Source: Burkholderiales bacterium
GTDB lineage: Bacteria > Pseudomonadota > Gammaproteobacteria > Burkholderiales > SG8-41
NCBI GenBank assembly: GCA_022841375.1
Contig: JALHRQ010000001.1
Span: 672,892-736,891, forward strand
DNA length: 64,000 nucleotides
Direction: 5' to 3'
A model generated the notes under the pieces. That model did not search any database. It was not told the DNA's origin and saw only the letters and a program-made list of their open reading frames with translations. Shown piece by piece: positions 1 to 9,482 of this stretch; position 1 is the stretch's first letter; every line of letters begins with the position of its first letter. A program made the position numbers and the translations under genes.

Positions 1-1341
1 ATAGGCGTCCGGTTTCGCCGGATCGAATTCCTTGCCCATCACCGAGAACTTCTTGCTGGTGGTGGTTGGCGGCTTCATGCCGACTTCCTTCATCAGCTTC
101 GCGGCGTCGGTGGCGAGGAACACTTCGCGCGCGACTTTGGCGTAATCAACATCACCCTTGATCTGACCCCAGCGTTTCATCTGACTCATGATCCAGATCG
201 CAAATGAATGCCAAGGGAAGGGATCGAAGTCGATGCGGTTGGCGTCTTTCTTGACGTTGCCGAGCCCGTCGGCGTAGGTGCCGGTAAGCACCTGTTCGAT
301 TACCGTTACCGGCTGGTTCAGATAATTGGCCGGCGCAATCGCTTCGGCAATCTGCTTGCGGTTCTCGGGTTTGGCGGCAAATGCGGTCGCCTCCATAATC
401 GCTTTGAGCAGCGCGCGGTAGGTATTCGGCATCCTGGTAACGAATTCCTTGCTCGCCGCGAACGCGCAGCAGGGGTGCCCCGGCCACAGGTCCTTGGTCA
501 GCGTATGGATAAAACCGACGCCGTCATACACCGCACGCTGGTTCACCGGGTCCGGTGCGAGGAAGCCGTCGATGTTGTCGGCGCGCAGGTTGGCGACCAT
601 CTCGGGCGGCGGCACTGAACGGATCTGCACATCCCTGTCCGGATCGAGGCCGTGCTCAGCCAGGTAATAACGCAGCAGGTAGTTATGCATCGAGTAATCA
701 AAGGGCACCGCGAACTTGAAACCTTTCCACGACTTCGGATCGCGCTTGTCCTTGTGTTTGATTGACAGCGTGATCGCCTGGCCATTGATGTTTTCGATCG
801 CCGGCACGGTGTAGGGGATCGGGCTCGAACCCACGCCCAGCGAAATGGCTATCGGCATCGGCGACAGCATGTGCGCTGCGTCGTATTCCTTGTTCAGCGT
901 TTTGTCGCGGATCACCGCCCAACCGGCGGTTTTGACCACATCGACGTTCAGACCCTGCCGGCCATAGAAGCCCATCGGCTGCGACATGATGATCGGGGTG
1001 GCGCAGGTGATGGGAATGAAACCGACCTTGATCGACGATTTTTCCAGCGGACCGGTGGACTGCGCAAACGCTTCCTTGGCCATTCCCAGCGGGAACAGCG
1101 ATGAAATTGCCGCCATTGCGGTGCTCGCACCAACGGCATTGAGGAAACGGCGGCGCGTCGCATCGTGCGGGAACAGCGCGCGCATCACGGCGGCTTCGAC
1201 CACACGGTTGCTCAGCGCTTCGCTGTCGCTGCTGTGCACTGCCAGATCGGCCTGGTGCTCGGCCTCACTGTGATGATGGCCGCAGGAACAGCCGCGGGTC
1301 AGTGATGTTCCGGCGTCGAATGGATCCTTGAATGCTGACAT
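1..1341 (-). CDS. NrtA/CmpA-family ABC transporter substrate-binding protein (3' end outside window)
   Basis: Periplasmic binding protein of the nitrate/bicarbonate (NrtA/CmpA) type, which delivers its ligand to an ABC importer. 447 codons are visible and the frame is still open at base 1, so only the extreme C-terminus is missing. The start at 1341 is preceded by an AAGGAGAG ribosome site. Residues 1-60 are a Cys/His-rich leader (CSCGHHH near residue 19). A twin-arginine motif, RRRFL, follows at 63-67, then a hydrophobic stretch and a likely cleavage site after AFA (about 93). This implies Tat export, as known for this family. The ligand cannot be read from sequence. It is divergent from the M48 protease gene. 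Confidence 0.85.
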   Translation of the reverse strand, partial: MSAFKDPFDAGTSLTRGCSCGHHHSEAEHQADLAVHSSDSEALSNRVVEAAVMRALFPHDATRRRFLNAVGASTAMAAISSLFPLGMAKEAFAQSTGPLEKSSIKVGFIPITCATPIIMSQPMGFYGRQGLNVDVVKTAGWAVIRDKTLNKEYDAAHMLSPMPIAISLGVGSSPIPYTVPAIENINGQAITLSIKHKDKRDPKSWKGFKFAVPFDYSMHNYLLRYYLAEHGLDPDRDVQIRSVPPPEMVANLRADNIDGFLAPDPVNQRAVYDGVGFIHTLTKDLWPGHPCCAFAASKEFVTRMPNTYRALLKAIMEATAFAAKPENRKQIAEAIAPANYLNQPVTVIEQVLTGTYADGLGNVKKDANRIDFDPFPWHSFAIWIMSQMKRWGQIKGDVDYAKVAREVFLATDAAKLMKEVGMKPPTTTSKKFSVMGKEFDPAKPDAY

Positions 1342-1592
1342 GCCGCTCTCCTTGAACAGTTTATTTTCCTGTCCGGCTTATTGCAGCAAGCGTGCCAGCG
1401 AAATGACTGCGCCCGAACATCATTGCAAGCTGTTGTTTAACAATGAATTATTTGATCGCCCTGGATGCCGGAACAGTACAGCCCCATCGCGGGATGTCTC
1501 ATGATGGTGCACATTCGCACCAAATTCGGGCTCAATGCACCGACAAGACGCAGCGGCACCGTGCAGGCGCAGACACACGCTAAAATTGACCC

Positions 1593-3044
1593 ATGCCAAT
1601 CACTCTGCTTGTCCGTCTCAGCGCTTTGTCATGCGTGCTGCTGCTCGCCAATTGCGCGGTCAACCCGGTCTCGGGCAACCCGAATTTCGTCACCATGTCG
1701 GAATCGCAGGAGGTCAGCGTCGGACGAAGCGAAGACCAAAAAGTGCGCGAGCAATACGGGATCTACGATGATCCGGCGCTGCAGCGTTATGTCAGCGATA
1801 TCGGACAGCGGCTGGCCAAGAGCAGTCACCGTCCCGGGTTGCAATACCAGTTCGCCGTCGTCGACTCGCCCGAAATCAATGCCTTTGCACTGCCCGGCGG
1901 CTATATCTATATTACCCGCGGCATTCTCGCCTACCTGAACTCCGAAGCCGAACTGGCCGCGGTGCTTGGCCATGAAATCGGCCATGTCACGGCCCGTCAC
2001 TCGGTGCAGCAGTTGTCTGCTGCGACCGCAGCCAACGTCGGCGCCTCGGTGCTGCAGATCCTAGTGCCGCAGGTGCGCAATTCCGCCGGCGACCTGCTGA
2101 TCAACACCCTCGGCGGCGCGCTGCTCTCTGGTTACGGACGCGAACATGAACTCGAAGCCGACCGTCTGGGTGCCGAATACCTGGCGCGCACCGGCTACGA
2201 TCCGCAGGCGATGATCAAGGTCGTCGGCGTGCTGAAAAACCAGGAACTGTTCGACAACGAAGTCGCCAAGGCCGAAGGCCGCCAACCGCGCAGTTATCAC
2301 GGCCTGTTCGCTTCGCACCCCGACAACGACACGCGGCTGCAGGAGGTGGTACGTGAAGCGGTCAAATTCAGCAGCCCCGAGAATCGCATCAACCGTGAGG
2401 AGTTTCTCAAGCGGATGGAGCGTGTCGTTTTTGCCGACAGCCCGGAACAGGGCATTGTGCGCAACAACACCTTCTATCACGTCGGTCTCGGACTGACGAT
2501 AGGGTTCCCGGGTGGCTGGAAAGTCACCAACAGCCCACAGAACGTTTCTGCGAACAGCCCCGAGCGCAACGCACTGGTCGATCTGCGCAGCGCCGGCACC
2601 GCCGAAGGTGCGCCGGCAGACGTACTGCGCAAAATCCTCAAACTCGGCAACGGCAGCAGCGTGACACCGACAAGTGTCGGCGGATTAAAGGCAGCGGTCA
2701 CCGATTTGACCCTGTCCGGCAAACCAACGCGGGTTACCGTGGTGTTTCTCGGCAAAAGCGCATACGCGATCAGCCTGCAGGCGAACACCGACGCCGTCTT
2801 CCGGCAGAATCTGCCGCTAATGGAAACGGCGAAGCAGAGTTTTCATGCCATCAACGACAAAGAACGGGAACTGGCTAAACCGCTGCGCATCCGCGTAATC
2901 ACTGCACGCGCCGGGCTGACTTTTGCCGAACTGGCCAAAACCTCGCCGCTCGGGCGTTTTGCCGAAGGCCACCTGCGGGTCATCAACGGTCTGTATCCGA
3001 AAGGCGAACCGGTGACAGGACAGGCGCTGAAAATCGTCGAGTAA
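1593..3044 (+). CDS. M48-family metalloprotease lipoprotein, BepA/YfgC-like
   Basis: Zinc metalloprotease of family M48, probably acting in the periplasm on outer-membrane proteins as BepA does. The N-terminus is a lipoprotein-type signal with Cys at residue 21 (LLANC; Asn before Cys is not a classic lipobox). The zinc site HEIGH is at 127-131, and the third ligand plus helper Asp lie in ELEAD (186-190). The 483-residue length is normal for the betaproteobacterial form, which ends in a C-terminal domain (about 280-483) rather than a full TPR array. It stands alone between a divergent gene and the next gene downstream. Confidence 0.85.
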   Translation: MPITLLVRLSALSCVLLLANCAVNPVSGNPNFVTMSESQEVSVGRSEDQKVREQYGIYDDPALQRYVSDIGQRLAKSSHRPGLQYQFAVVDSPEINAFALPGGYIYITRGILAYLNSEAELAAVLGHEIGHVTARHSVQQLSAATAANVGASVLQILVPQVRNSAGDLLINTLGGALLSGYGREHELEADRLGAEYLARTGYDPQAMIKVVGVLKNQELFDNEVAKAEGRQPRSYHGLFASHPDNDTRLQEVVREAVKFSSPENRINREEFLKRMERVVFADSPEQGIVRNNTFYHVGLGLTIGFPGGWKVTNSPQNVSANSPERNALVDLRSAGTAEGAPADVLRKILKLGNGSSVTPTSVGGLKAAVTDLTLSGKPTRVTVVFLGKSAYAISLQANTDAVFRQNLPLMETAKQSFHAINDKERELAKPLRIRVITARAGLTFAELAKTSPLGRFAEGHLRVINGLYPKGEPVTGQALKIVE

Positions 3045-3054
3045 AGACTGCGCC

Positions 3055-4731
3055 GTGTGCGCGGCGAATGCGATAATCGGCGCCATAACAAAAATACGGG
3101 GCTCAACTTTGTTGCCCATTGGTTTGCGTCCGCTGCTGATCCTCATCCTCGGCCTGGCCTGGCTGCTGCCGGGGCTGGTCGCGCACGACCCGTGGAAACC
3201 CGACGAGGCTTATACCTTCGGCGTGGTATATGAAATTCTCCAGGGCGGCAGCTGGGTCATTCCGCAGATTGCCGGCGAAGCCTTTATCGACAAACCGCCA
3301 TTGTTCCACCTGACCGCGGCGCTCAGCGCCATGTTTTTTTCGCCGTTCCTGCCGCTGCACGACGGCGCGCGGCTGGCCGCCGGTCTGTGGATCGGCCTTG
3401 CGTTGCTGTTCAGCGCCCTCGCTTCGCGGGAACTCCACGGCCCCCGTCACGGGCTGGTGGCGACCTTGCTGCTGCTGGGTTGCCTGGGGCTGGTGGTTCG
3501 CGGCCACCAACTGATCACCGACGTTGCCGCGCTCGCCGGTTTTGCGATGGCCTACTACGGTGCCGCGCTCTCACTCCGACGCTCGGCGCCGGGCGGATTC
3601 TGGATCGGCACCGCCAGCGGCATCATCTTCATGACCCAGGGTATCCCCGAAGCGGCGATGGTTTCGGCCATTGCAGCGCTGCTGCCCCTCGCCAGCGCCC
3701 ACTGGCGTACGCCGCGTTACGCCGCAGCATTGATGGTTGCGGCCGTTGCTGCGCTGCCGTGGCTGATCATCTGGCCCGCTCTGCTTTATCAACGCGATCC
3801 CGCACTGTTCCAGGCCTGGCTTACCGGCGAAAACCTGGCGCGCTTCTTTGGCGCGCACAATCCGGCCGCAGGACTCGCTTATTACCTGCGCATCCTGCCG
3901 TGGTATGCCTTTCCGGTGTGGCCGCTGGCGCTGTGGGCATTGTGGCGCGCGCGGCGCCAGCAGGTTTTGGCCGCGCCCCCGGTGGTACTGCCGGCCCTCG
4001 GACTCGGCATCACGCTGCTGATGCTGGGCTTCGCCTCGGAATCGCGCGAACTCTACGCGTTGCCGATGCTGCTGCCGCTGACGCTGCTCGCCGTCCCCGG
4101 CGTCGATCCGCTGCGCCGCGGCGCTGCCAACGGCTGGTATTGGTTCAGCATGATGGCCTTCACTTTCTTCATCATCTTCGGCTGGTTTTACTGGTGCGCC
4201 CTTGAACTCGGCGTGCCGTCAAAACTGCACAATCACCTGCACACCATTCGCCCCGGCTACGACTTCGGTTTCCGCGGTCTGCCTTTTGTGCTCGGACTGA
4301 TTTACAGCGCAGGCTGGTTTGTATTGCTGGCCAAACTCAAGCGCGGCGCTGAACGCCCGCTGATTGTCTGGGCCGGCGGCGTCACCGCGGTATGGGCGCT
4401 GGCGGCGACGCTGTTCATCGGCTGGGTCGACACCCAGAAAAGCTACCGCTCGATGATTGCCGACATGGGCCGCGCGATGCCGGCGCAATACCGCTGCATC
4501 GCCAGCCGCGATGTCGGCGAAGCGCAGCGCGCGATGCTGCACTACTTTGCCAACATCAAGACCGTTCGCGTCGAAACCCGACCGCAGGCCTTCAGCTGCG
4601 ACCTGATGCTGGTGCAGGGCCGTCCGCTCGATGAACAGATGATGTCGTCCGACTGGAAAAAAATCTGGGAAGGCCACCGGCCGGGCGACAAGGATGAACG
4701 ATTCCGGCTCTATCATCGCAGCGGCCGCTGA
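3055..4731 (+). CDS. GT39/ArnT-like membrane glycosyltransferase
   Basis: Polytopic membrane protein of the PMT/ArnT superfamily, which transfers a sugar from a polyprenyl-phosphate donor to an envelope acceptor. The first periplasmic loop holds the acidic signature HDPWKPDEAY, where the family's catalytic Asp/Glu lie, followed by DKPPLF. There are about 11 hydrophobic segments and a short soluble C-terminal domain. The annotated GTG start at 3055 has no clear ribosome site; a TTG at 3112, giving a protein that begins just before the first membrane helix, is equally possible. It starts 10 bp after the protease gene. Sugar and acceptor are unknown. Confidence 0.75.
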   Translation: MCAANAIIGAITKIRGSTLLPIGLRPLLILILGLAWLLPGLVAHDPWKPDEAYTFGVVYEILQGGSWVIPQIAGEAFIDKPPLFHLTAALSAMFFSPFLPLHDGARLAAGLWIGLALLFSALASRELHGPRHGLVATLLLLGCLGLVVRGHQLITDVAALAGFAMAYYGAALSLRRSAPGGFWIGTASGIIFMTQGIPEAAMVSAIAALLPLASAHWRTPRYAAALMVAAVAALPWLIIWPALLYQRDPALFQAWLTGENLARFFGAHNPAAGLAYYLRILPWYAFPVWPLALWALWRARRQQVLAAPPVVLPALGLGITLLMLGFASESRELYALPMLLPLTLLAVPGVDPLRRGAANGWYWFSMMAFTFFIIFGWFYWCALELGVPSKLHNHLHTIRPGYDFGFRGLPFVLGLIYSAGWFVLLAKLKRGAERPLIVWAGGVTAVWALAATLFIGWVDTQKSYRSMIADMGRAMPAQYRCIASRDVGEAQRAMLHYFANIKTVRVETRPQAFSCDLMLVQGRPLDEQMMSSDWKKIWEGHRPGDKDERFRLYHRSGR

Positions 4732-4766
4732 ACCCGCACAGCCCCTGCGGCGGCGACAAATCTATA

Positions 4767-5645
4767 ATGAATACCATGGCCGACTCCCTTCAGCGTTTTA
4801 TCTTTGAACACGCCCCGATCCGCGGCGAGATGGTGCAGCTTGCCGCGACCTGGCAGGCCGTCACCGAGCGTCATGATTATCCGGCGCCGCTGCGCCAGGT
4901 GCTCGGCGAGCTGATGGCCGCCGGCGCGCTGCTCGCCGCCACACTCAAATTCAACGGCACGCTGATTTTGCAGCTGCACGGCGACGGCCCGGTGAAACTG
5001 ATCGTCGTCGAATGCTCCTCCGATCACGCAATGCGTGCAACCGCAAAGTGGGACGGTGACATTCCTCAAGGCAATCTGCGCGCTTTGCTCGGCAGCGGAC
5101 GTTTCGCCATCAGCCTGGTGCCGGATTCGGGGCAGCAAAGTTACCAGGGTGTCGTCGATCTCAATGCCGACAGCATCGCCGCCGCGCTTGAACACTACAT
5201 GGCTGCTTCTGAACAGATCGCCACCCGATTGTGGCTGGCCTGTGACGACAACCGTGCGGCAGGGCTGTTGCTGCAAAAACTGCCCGAACGCGAATCCGCG
5301 GATGCCGATGCCTGGACTCGCGCCGCACATCTCGCCGGCACCATAAAATCCGAAGAACTGCTGGGGCTGGCGCCGCAACAACTGCTGCGCCGCCTGTTCC
5401 ACGAAGAAGATCTGCGCCTGTTCGAGCCGCGCCCGGTTTATTTCCGTTGTTCTTGCTCGCGCGATCGCGTCGTCGGCATGCTGCGCCTGCTGGGTCTCGA
5501 CGAAGTGCGCAGCGTGATTGCAGAACGCGGCGAAGTCGAGGTGCATTGTGAATTCTGCAACCGCCGTTACGCTTTTGATGCCGTCGACAGTGAAGCCATT
5601 TTCGCCGCCGACATCGCTGCGGCGGCAGCCTACACCCGGCATTGA
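4767..5645 (+). CDS. hslO: Hsp33 redox-regulated chaperone
   Basis: Cytoplasmic holdase chaperone activated by oxidation and unfolding. The 292-residue length is normal. The C-terminal redox switch is complete: zinc-binding cysteines occur as CxC (residues 228 and 230) and CxxC (261 and 264). The N-terminal portion matches the Hsp33 core fold (GELMAAGALLAATLKFNG region). The gene is 35 bp downstream of the GT39-type gene on the same strand. Assignment is firm from the Cys pattern and overall sequence. Confidence 0.95.
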   Translation: MNTMADSLQRFIFEHAPIRGEMVQLAATWQAVTERHDYPAPLRQVLGELMAAGALLAATLKFNGTLILQLHGDGPVKLIVVECSSDHAMRATAKWDGDIPQGNLRALLGSGRFAISLVPDSGQQSYQGVVDLNADSIAAALEHYMAASEQIATRLWLACDDNRAAGLLLQKLPERESADADAWTRAAHLAGTIKSEELLGLAPQQLLRRLFHEEDLRLFEPRPVYFRCSCSRDRVVGMLRLLGLDEVRSVIAERGEVEVHCEFCNRRYAFDAVDSEAIFAADIAAAAAYTRH

Positions 5646-5751
5646 CCATGATTGCTGGCCGGCGACAGGCGGCGTAAACTTGTAGGTGTTCTGCACCCCG
5701 TCCGGGGTCGCCATTAAATACCTTTAAATTCAATAATTTACGGAGATTTTC

Positions 5752-6942
5752 ATGAATAACGGACGCGAAGTTGTCGTTCTCAGCGGGGTGCGCACTGCGA
5801 TTGGTGATTACGGCGGCGCGTTAAAAGACATCGCCCCCACCGAACTCGCGGGCCAGGTGGTCAAGGAAGCCGTCAGCCGCGCCAAAATCGACCCCAAACA
5901 GGTCGGCCAACTCGTGTTCGGCAACGTGATTCACGGCGAAGCCAGGGATATGTATTTTTCGCGTGTCGCCTGCATCAAGGGCGGCCTGCCACACGACACC
6001 ACAGCTTTGACCGTCAACCGCCTGTGCGGCAGCGGCATGCAGGCGATTGTTTCAGCGGCGCAGGGCATCATGCTCGGCGACTGCGATGTGGCGGTTGGCG
6101 GCGGCGCCGAATCGATGAGTCGCGGCGGATACCTGATGCCAACCCTGCGCTGGGGCCAGCGCATGGGTGACGGCGGTTTCATCGACATGATGGTCGGCGC
6201 ACTGACCGATCCTTTCGACACCGTGCACATGGGCATCACCGCGGAAAACATCGCTGCGCAATGGAAAATCTCGCGCGAACAGCAGGATGAGTTCTCGGTT
6301 GAGAGCCATCGCCGCGCAATCAACGCCATCGAGAAAGGCTACTTCAAGGACCAGATCCTGCCCATCGAGTTGAAGACCCGCAAAGGCACCACGCTGTTCG
6401 AGCGCGACGAGCACCCGCGTGCCGACGTCAATCTTGAAGGCCTTGCCAAGTTGCGCGCGGCTTTCAAAAAGGAAGGCGGCTCGGTCACCGCAGGCAACGC
6501 CTCCGGCATCAACGACGGTGCTGCTGCGGTGGTTCTGATGGAAAAGGAGGCCGCGAAAAAAGCCGGCCTCAAACCGATGGCGCGCCTGGTCGCATACGGC
6601 CTCGCCGGCGTCGACCCGAAAATCATGGGCATCGGCCCGGTGCCCGCCGTGCAGAATGCGTTGAAACGCGCCGGGCTGAAAGTCGAGGACATGGACGTCA
6701 TCGAATCGAACGAAGCTTTTGCCGTACAGGCGCTCGCCGTCTCGTGTGACCTGAAATTCGATCCGAAAAAAACCAATCCCAACGGCGGTGCAGTAGGTCT
6801 CGGTCATCCGATCGGCGCCACCGGCGCGCTGCTCACCGTCAAGGCGTTGTATGAACTGCAGCGCACAGGCGGCCGTTACGCGCTGGTTACGATGTGCATC
6901 GGGGGCGGTCAGGGTATTGCTGCAGTATTCGAACGCATGTAA
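5752..6942 (+). CDS. bktB: Acetyl-CoA C-acyltransferase (beta-ketothiolase, BktB-like)
   Basis: Thiolase catalysing reversible condensation or cleavage of acyl-CoA with acetyl-CoA, in fatty-acid degradation or polyhydroxyalkanoate precursor supply. The nucleophilic Cys92 sits in NRLCGSGMQ, the catalytic His in GLGHPIGATGA, and the second Cys in MCIGGGQG near the C-terminus. 396 residues is full length. It is preceded by an AT-rich leader with a GGAG ribosome site and followed by an intrinsic terminator, so it looks monocistronic. The BktB label rests on overall resemblance (for example the GDYGGALKDIAPTELA start) and is less certain than the thiolase call. Confidence 0.85.
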   Translation: MNNGREVVVLSGVRTAIGDYGGALKDIAPTELAGQVVKEAVSRAKIDPKQVGQLVFGNVIHGEARDMYFSRVACIKGGLPHDTTALTVNRLCGSGMQAIVSAAQGIMLGDCDVAVGGGAESMSRGGYLMPTLRWGQRMGDGGFIDMMVGALTDPFDTVHMGITAENIAAQWKISREQQDEFSVESHRRAINAIEKGYFKDQILPIELKTRKGTTLFERDEHPRADVNLEGLAKLRAAFKKEGGSVTAGNASGINDGAAAVVLMEKEAAKKAGLKPMARLVAYGLAGVDPKIMGIGPVPAVQNALKRAGLKVEDMDVIESNEAFAVQALAVSCDLKFDPKKTNPNGGAVGLGHPIGATGALLTVKALYELQRTGGRYALVTMCIGGGQGIAAVFERM

Positions 6943-6965
6943 TCCGGCTTCAGCCGCCGGGTCAA

Positions 6966-6995
6966 GACGCCGCGCCTTGCGCGGCGTCCTTTTGT
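6966..6995 (+). terminator. Intrinsic terminator after thiolase
   Basis: A 9-bp GC-rich stem (GACGCCGCG paired with CGCGGCGTC) with a 5-nt loop is followed by a T-rich tract. It lies 24 bp after the thiolase stop codon. Confidence 0.85.
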
Positions 6996-7046
6996 TTGAT
7001 GTGGCGGTATGGTTTGTAAAATAACTGTCAGTCGCCAAAAAATCTC

Positions 7047-8339
7047 ATGTCTGATTTCAACAACCAGCGTGTTCTTGGACCTGAAGCTTGGGAAATCTTC
7101 ATGCATTTCCCTTTGCCGCTGGCACTGATTCATGAGCCTGGTCAGAGCCAGTTCAATGCGCGCTTCACACGCCATTTCGATCACCAAAGCATCATATCGC
7201 CCAAAATCCGCGACCTGATCAGCACACCGGGGCTGGGCTGGCAGGCGGTCAGCCTGACTTCGCGGGACGGCACCCGGGCAGAGGTTTATGCACAGGCGAT
7301 GCCAGTGCCTAACGGCAAAATCCTGGTATTCGGTGAATCCGAGCAGGTTATGCACGACGTCGAGATCGACCAGTTGCGCAAGCGCATTGCCGACCTAGAA
7401 AAAGTCAGCTCGACCGACTATCTCACCGGCGCGTGGAACAGGGCGCACCTCGTCCGCGTCGTCGCGTCGGAAATGGCGCGCAGCATCCGCTTCCGCCAAC
7501 CACTGTCGGCACTTTTGATCGACCTCGACCATTTTAAAAACGTCAACGACACTCACGGCCACCAGGCCGGCGACACGGTGCTACGCGAACTCGTTGCTTT
7601 GATCCAGCAAAAGATCCGCACTGCCGACCAGTTGTTCCGGTGGGGCGGTGAGGAATTTGTCGTCCTTGCAGTGTCCACCGGTCATCGCGATGCCGAAACT
7701 CTGGCCGAACACCTGCGCGGGAGAATCGCCAGCCACAAGTTCACCGGGGTCGGGCCGCTGACGGTCAGCATTGGAGTCGCCGAACGCAGTGGCGACGAAT
7801 CCGCGGACGCCTGGTTCAAACGACTGGACACCGCGCTGTTCAACGCCAAAAACAGCGGCCGTAACCGTATCGTCATCGACCGCCATGGCGATTCCGACAA
7901 ATGGGTAGCTGAAGGCGGTCTCGCCGCACTTCGTCTGGTGTGGCGGGACAGTTATGCCTGCGGCGAACCACGCATCGATGCGGAACATCGGGAATTGTTT
8001 GATCTCGCCAACGACTTGATCCAGACAGCGCTGCCTGGCTCGGAGCAGAATATGGCGACGATAGATGAAGCGCTTACCGCATTGGTAAAACATCTTGAGC
8101 AGCACTTTAAACACGAAGAAGAAATATTAGCCGAGCGCGGATACGCCCGTCTCGAAGAACACTGCAACGCCCACATCCGCCTGCTGCGCAAAACCGAAGA
8201 ACTTAGAGCTGCCGCCATCAGCAGCGGTTCGGCCAGTTTCGGCGCGCTGATCGATTTTCTGGCCACCGATGTTGTTGCCCGTCACCTGTTCACCGCGGAC
8301 CGTGACTACTACCCGCTGTTTCAGAATAACAAAACCTGA
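7047..8339 (+). CDS. Diguanylate cyclase with C-terminal bacteriohemerythrin domain
   Basis: Predicted cytoplasmic c-di-GMP synthase coupled to an oxygen- or NO-responsive di-iron domain. Residues 1-105 form a PAS-like sensory region and a short coiled coil (about 107-120) links it to GGDEF. The active-site motif is GGEEF (200-204), and an inhibitory RxxD site (RTAD, 191-194) lies at the standard five-residue distance upstream. The C-terminal part (about 297-425) has the hemerythrin ligand pattern: IDAEH (H314), H353 with E357, H372/H376, and a late His/Asp pair. No membrane segment is visible. Since c-di-GMP commonly controls exopolysaccharide, a link to the eps cluster is possible but unproven. 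Confidence 0.88.
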   Translation: MSDFNNQRVLGPEAWEIFMHFPLPLALIHEPGQSQFNARFTRHFDHQSIISPKIRDLISTPGLGWQAVSLTSRDGTRAEVYAQAMPVPNGKILVFGESEQVMHDVEIDQLRKRIADLEKVSSTDYLTGAWNRAHLVRVVASEMARSIRFRQPLSALLIDLDHFKNVNDTHGHQAGDTVLRELVALIQQKIRTADQLFRWGGEEFVVLAVSTGHRDAETLAEHLRGRIASHKFTGVGPLTVSIGVAERSGDESADAWFKRLDTALFNAKNSGRNRIVIDRHGDSDKWVAEGGLAALRLVWRDSYACGEPRIDAEHRELFDLANDLIQTALPGSEQNMATIDEALTALVKHLEQHFKHEEEILAERGYARLEEHCNAHIRLLRKTEELRAAAISSGSASFGALIDFLATDVVARHLFTADRDYYPLFQNNKT

Positions 8340-8448
8340 CAAGACCGTGCGCAGATGCCGGTTGCCCTGGACCGGGAATTTCACCATCATTAGGAATTGG
8401 CAACAGACCAATACCTGATACCTATATAAACCTGAGGAGGATTTGTTC

Positions 8449-9420
8449 ATGCATACCCTGAAATTGCTGGTCGCGTTGATCGTTCCGGCACTGCTCGCGG
8501 CCCCGGCCCATGCTGCCGAAATCAAGTATCCCGAAAAACCCATACGCCTGATCCTCGGCAGCGCGACCGGCTCCGGCCCGGACATCATCAGCCGTCAACT
8601 CGCAGAGCGCCTCTATGACTCATGGAAACAGCGCGTGGTGGTAGATGCCCGCCCCGGCGCCGCAGGCGCAATCAGCGCCGACCTGACCCTGGCTTCAGCA
8701 GCCGACGGCTACACCTGGATGATGCTGACCTCGCAACTGTTCGTCGCCTCCCAGGTCCTCGCTGACATCAAATTCGACCTGCAGCGTGACTTCCAGTCAG
8801 CCGCCCTGATCGGCGTTACGCCCTTCGTGCTGCTGTCCAACAGCCAACTGCCGGTGAAATCGCTCAAAGAAATGATCGATCTGGCTAAAAAACAGCCCGG
8901 CAAACTGCGTTACGGTTCCGCCGGCACCGGCGCATCCGAGCACCTCTCCGGCGTATTACTCAATCACCTCACCAGCACCAATATGCTGCACGTGCCCTAC
9001 AAGGGTGTTGCCCAATCGATCACCGACACGCTCGCCAACGAAGTGCAAATGACATACGCGGTATTGCCAGCCGCACTGCCGCACATTCAGGGCGGCCGTC
9101 TGCGTCCGCTGGGCGTGACTACCGCCAAACGCGCCGCGATGATCCCCGATGTACCCGCCATCGGCGAAGTCGTACCGGGCTATGCGATGAACGCCTGGTA
9201 CAGCATCGTCGTCAGAAACGGCACCCCCGCGCCGGTGCTGGCCGCGATGAGCAGTGAAATCGTCAAGGTGCTGCGCGAACCGGCCTTTGGCGACCGGCTC
9301 AAAAGTCTCGGCATCGACATGGTCGCCGGCGACCGCGCAGTGCTCGATGCCTGGCGGCGCGATGAACACAAGCGCATCGTCGAGCTGGTCAAGATCTCCG
9401 GTGCCAAAGAAACCAAGTAA
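8449..9420 (+). CDS. Bug-family tripartite tricarboxylate transporter receptor (TctC-like)
   Basis: Periplasmic solute-binding protein of the Bug/TctC family, typical of Burkholderiales. The start at ATG 8449 is chosen over an in-frame upstream TTG (8443) because a GAGGAGG ribosome site lies 8 bp before it. An N-terminal signal peptide ends near PAHA. The family motif follows (YPEKPIRLILG, then VVDARPGAAG). 323 residues is the usual length. No TctA/TctB membrane genes are adjacent, as is common for orphan Bug receptors. Ligand unknown. Confidence 0.88.
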   Translation: MHTLKLLVALIVPALLAAPAHAAEIKYPEKPIRLILGSATGSGPDIISRQLAERLYDSWKQRVVVDARPGAAGAISADLTLASAADGYTWMMLTSQLFVASQVLADIKFDLQRDFQSAALIGVTPFVLLSNSQLPVKSLKEMIDLAKKQPGKLRYGSAGTGASEHLSGVLLNHLTSTNMLHVPYKGVAQSITDTLANEVQMTYAVLPAALPHIQGGRLRPLGVTTAKRAAMIPDVPAIGEVVPGYAMNAWYSIVVRNGTPAPVLAAMSSEIVKVLREPAFGDRLKSLGIDMVAGDRAVLDAWRRDEHKRIVELVKISGAKETK

Positions 9421-9444
9421 CCTTTGCGCAATCCAAGAAAAAAA

Positions 9445-9470
9445 GCCGCGCAATGCGCGGCATTTTTTTT
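9445..9470 (+). terminator. Intrinsic terminator between convergent genes
   Basis: A perfect 7-bp stem (GCCGCGC/GCGCGGC) is flanked by A-runs on the left and eight T on the right. It lies between the Bug gene and the convergent AraC gene and could act in both directions. Confidence 0.85.
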
Positions 9471-9482
9471 CCGCCTGCCCGG

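Noticed and set aside
1515-1532. Imperfect palindrome GGTGCA-CATT-CGCACC upstream of the M48 protease
   Set aside because: Resembles the CRP-like motif but misses at three defined positions and has no -10 at the standard distance; outside the region where true sites cluster.
4713-5714. Long minus-strand ORF (333 codons) opposite hslO
   Set aside because: Antisense shadow of a firm Hsp33 gene; composition is low-complexity and matches no family.
6052-7038. Long minus-strand ORF (328 codons) opposite the thiolase
   Set aside because: Shadow of a clear thiolase gene in GC-rich DNA, crossing its terminator.
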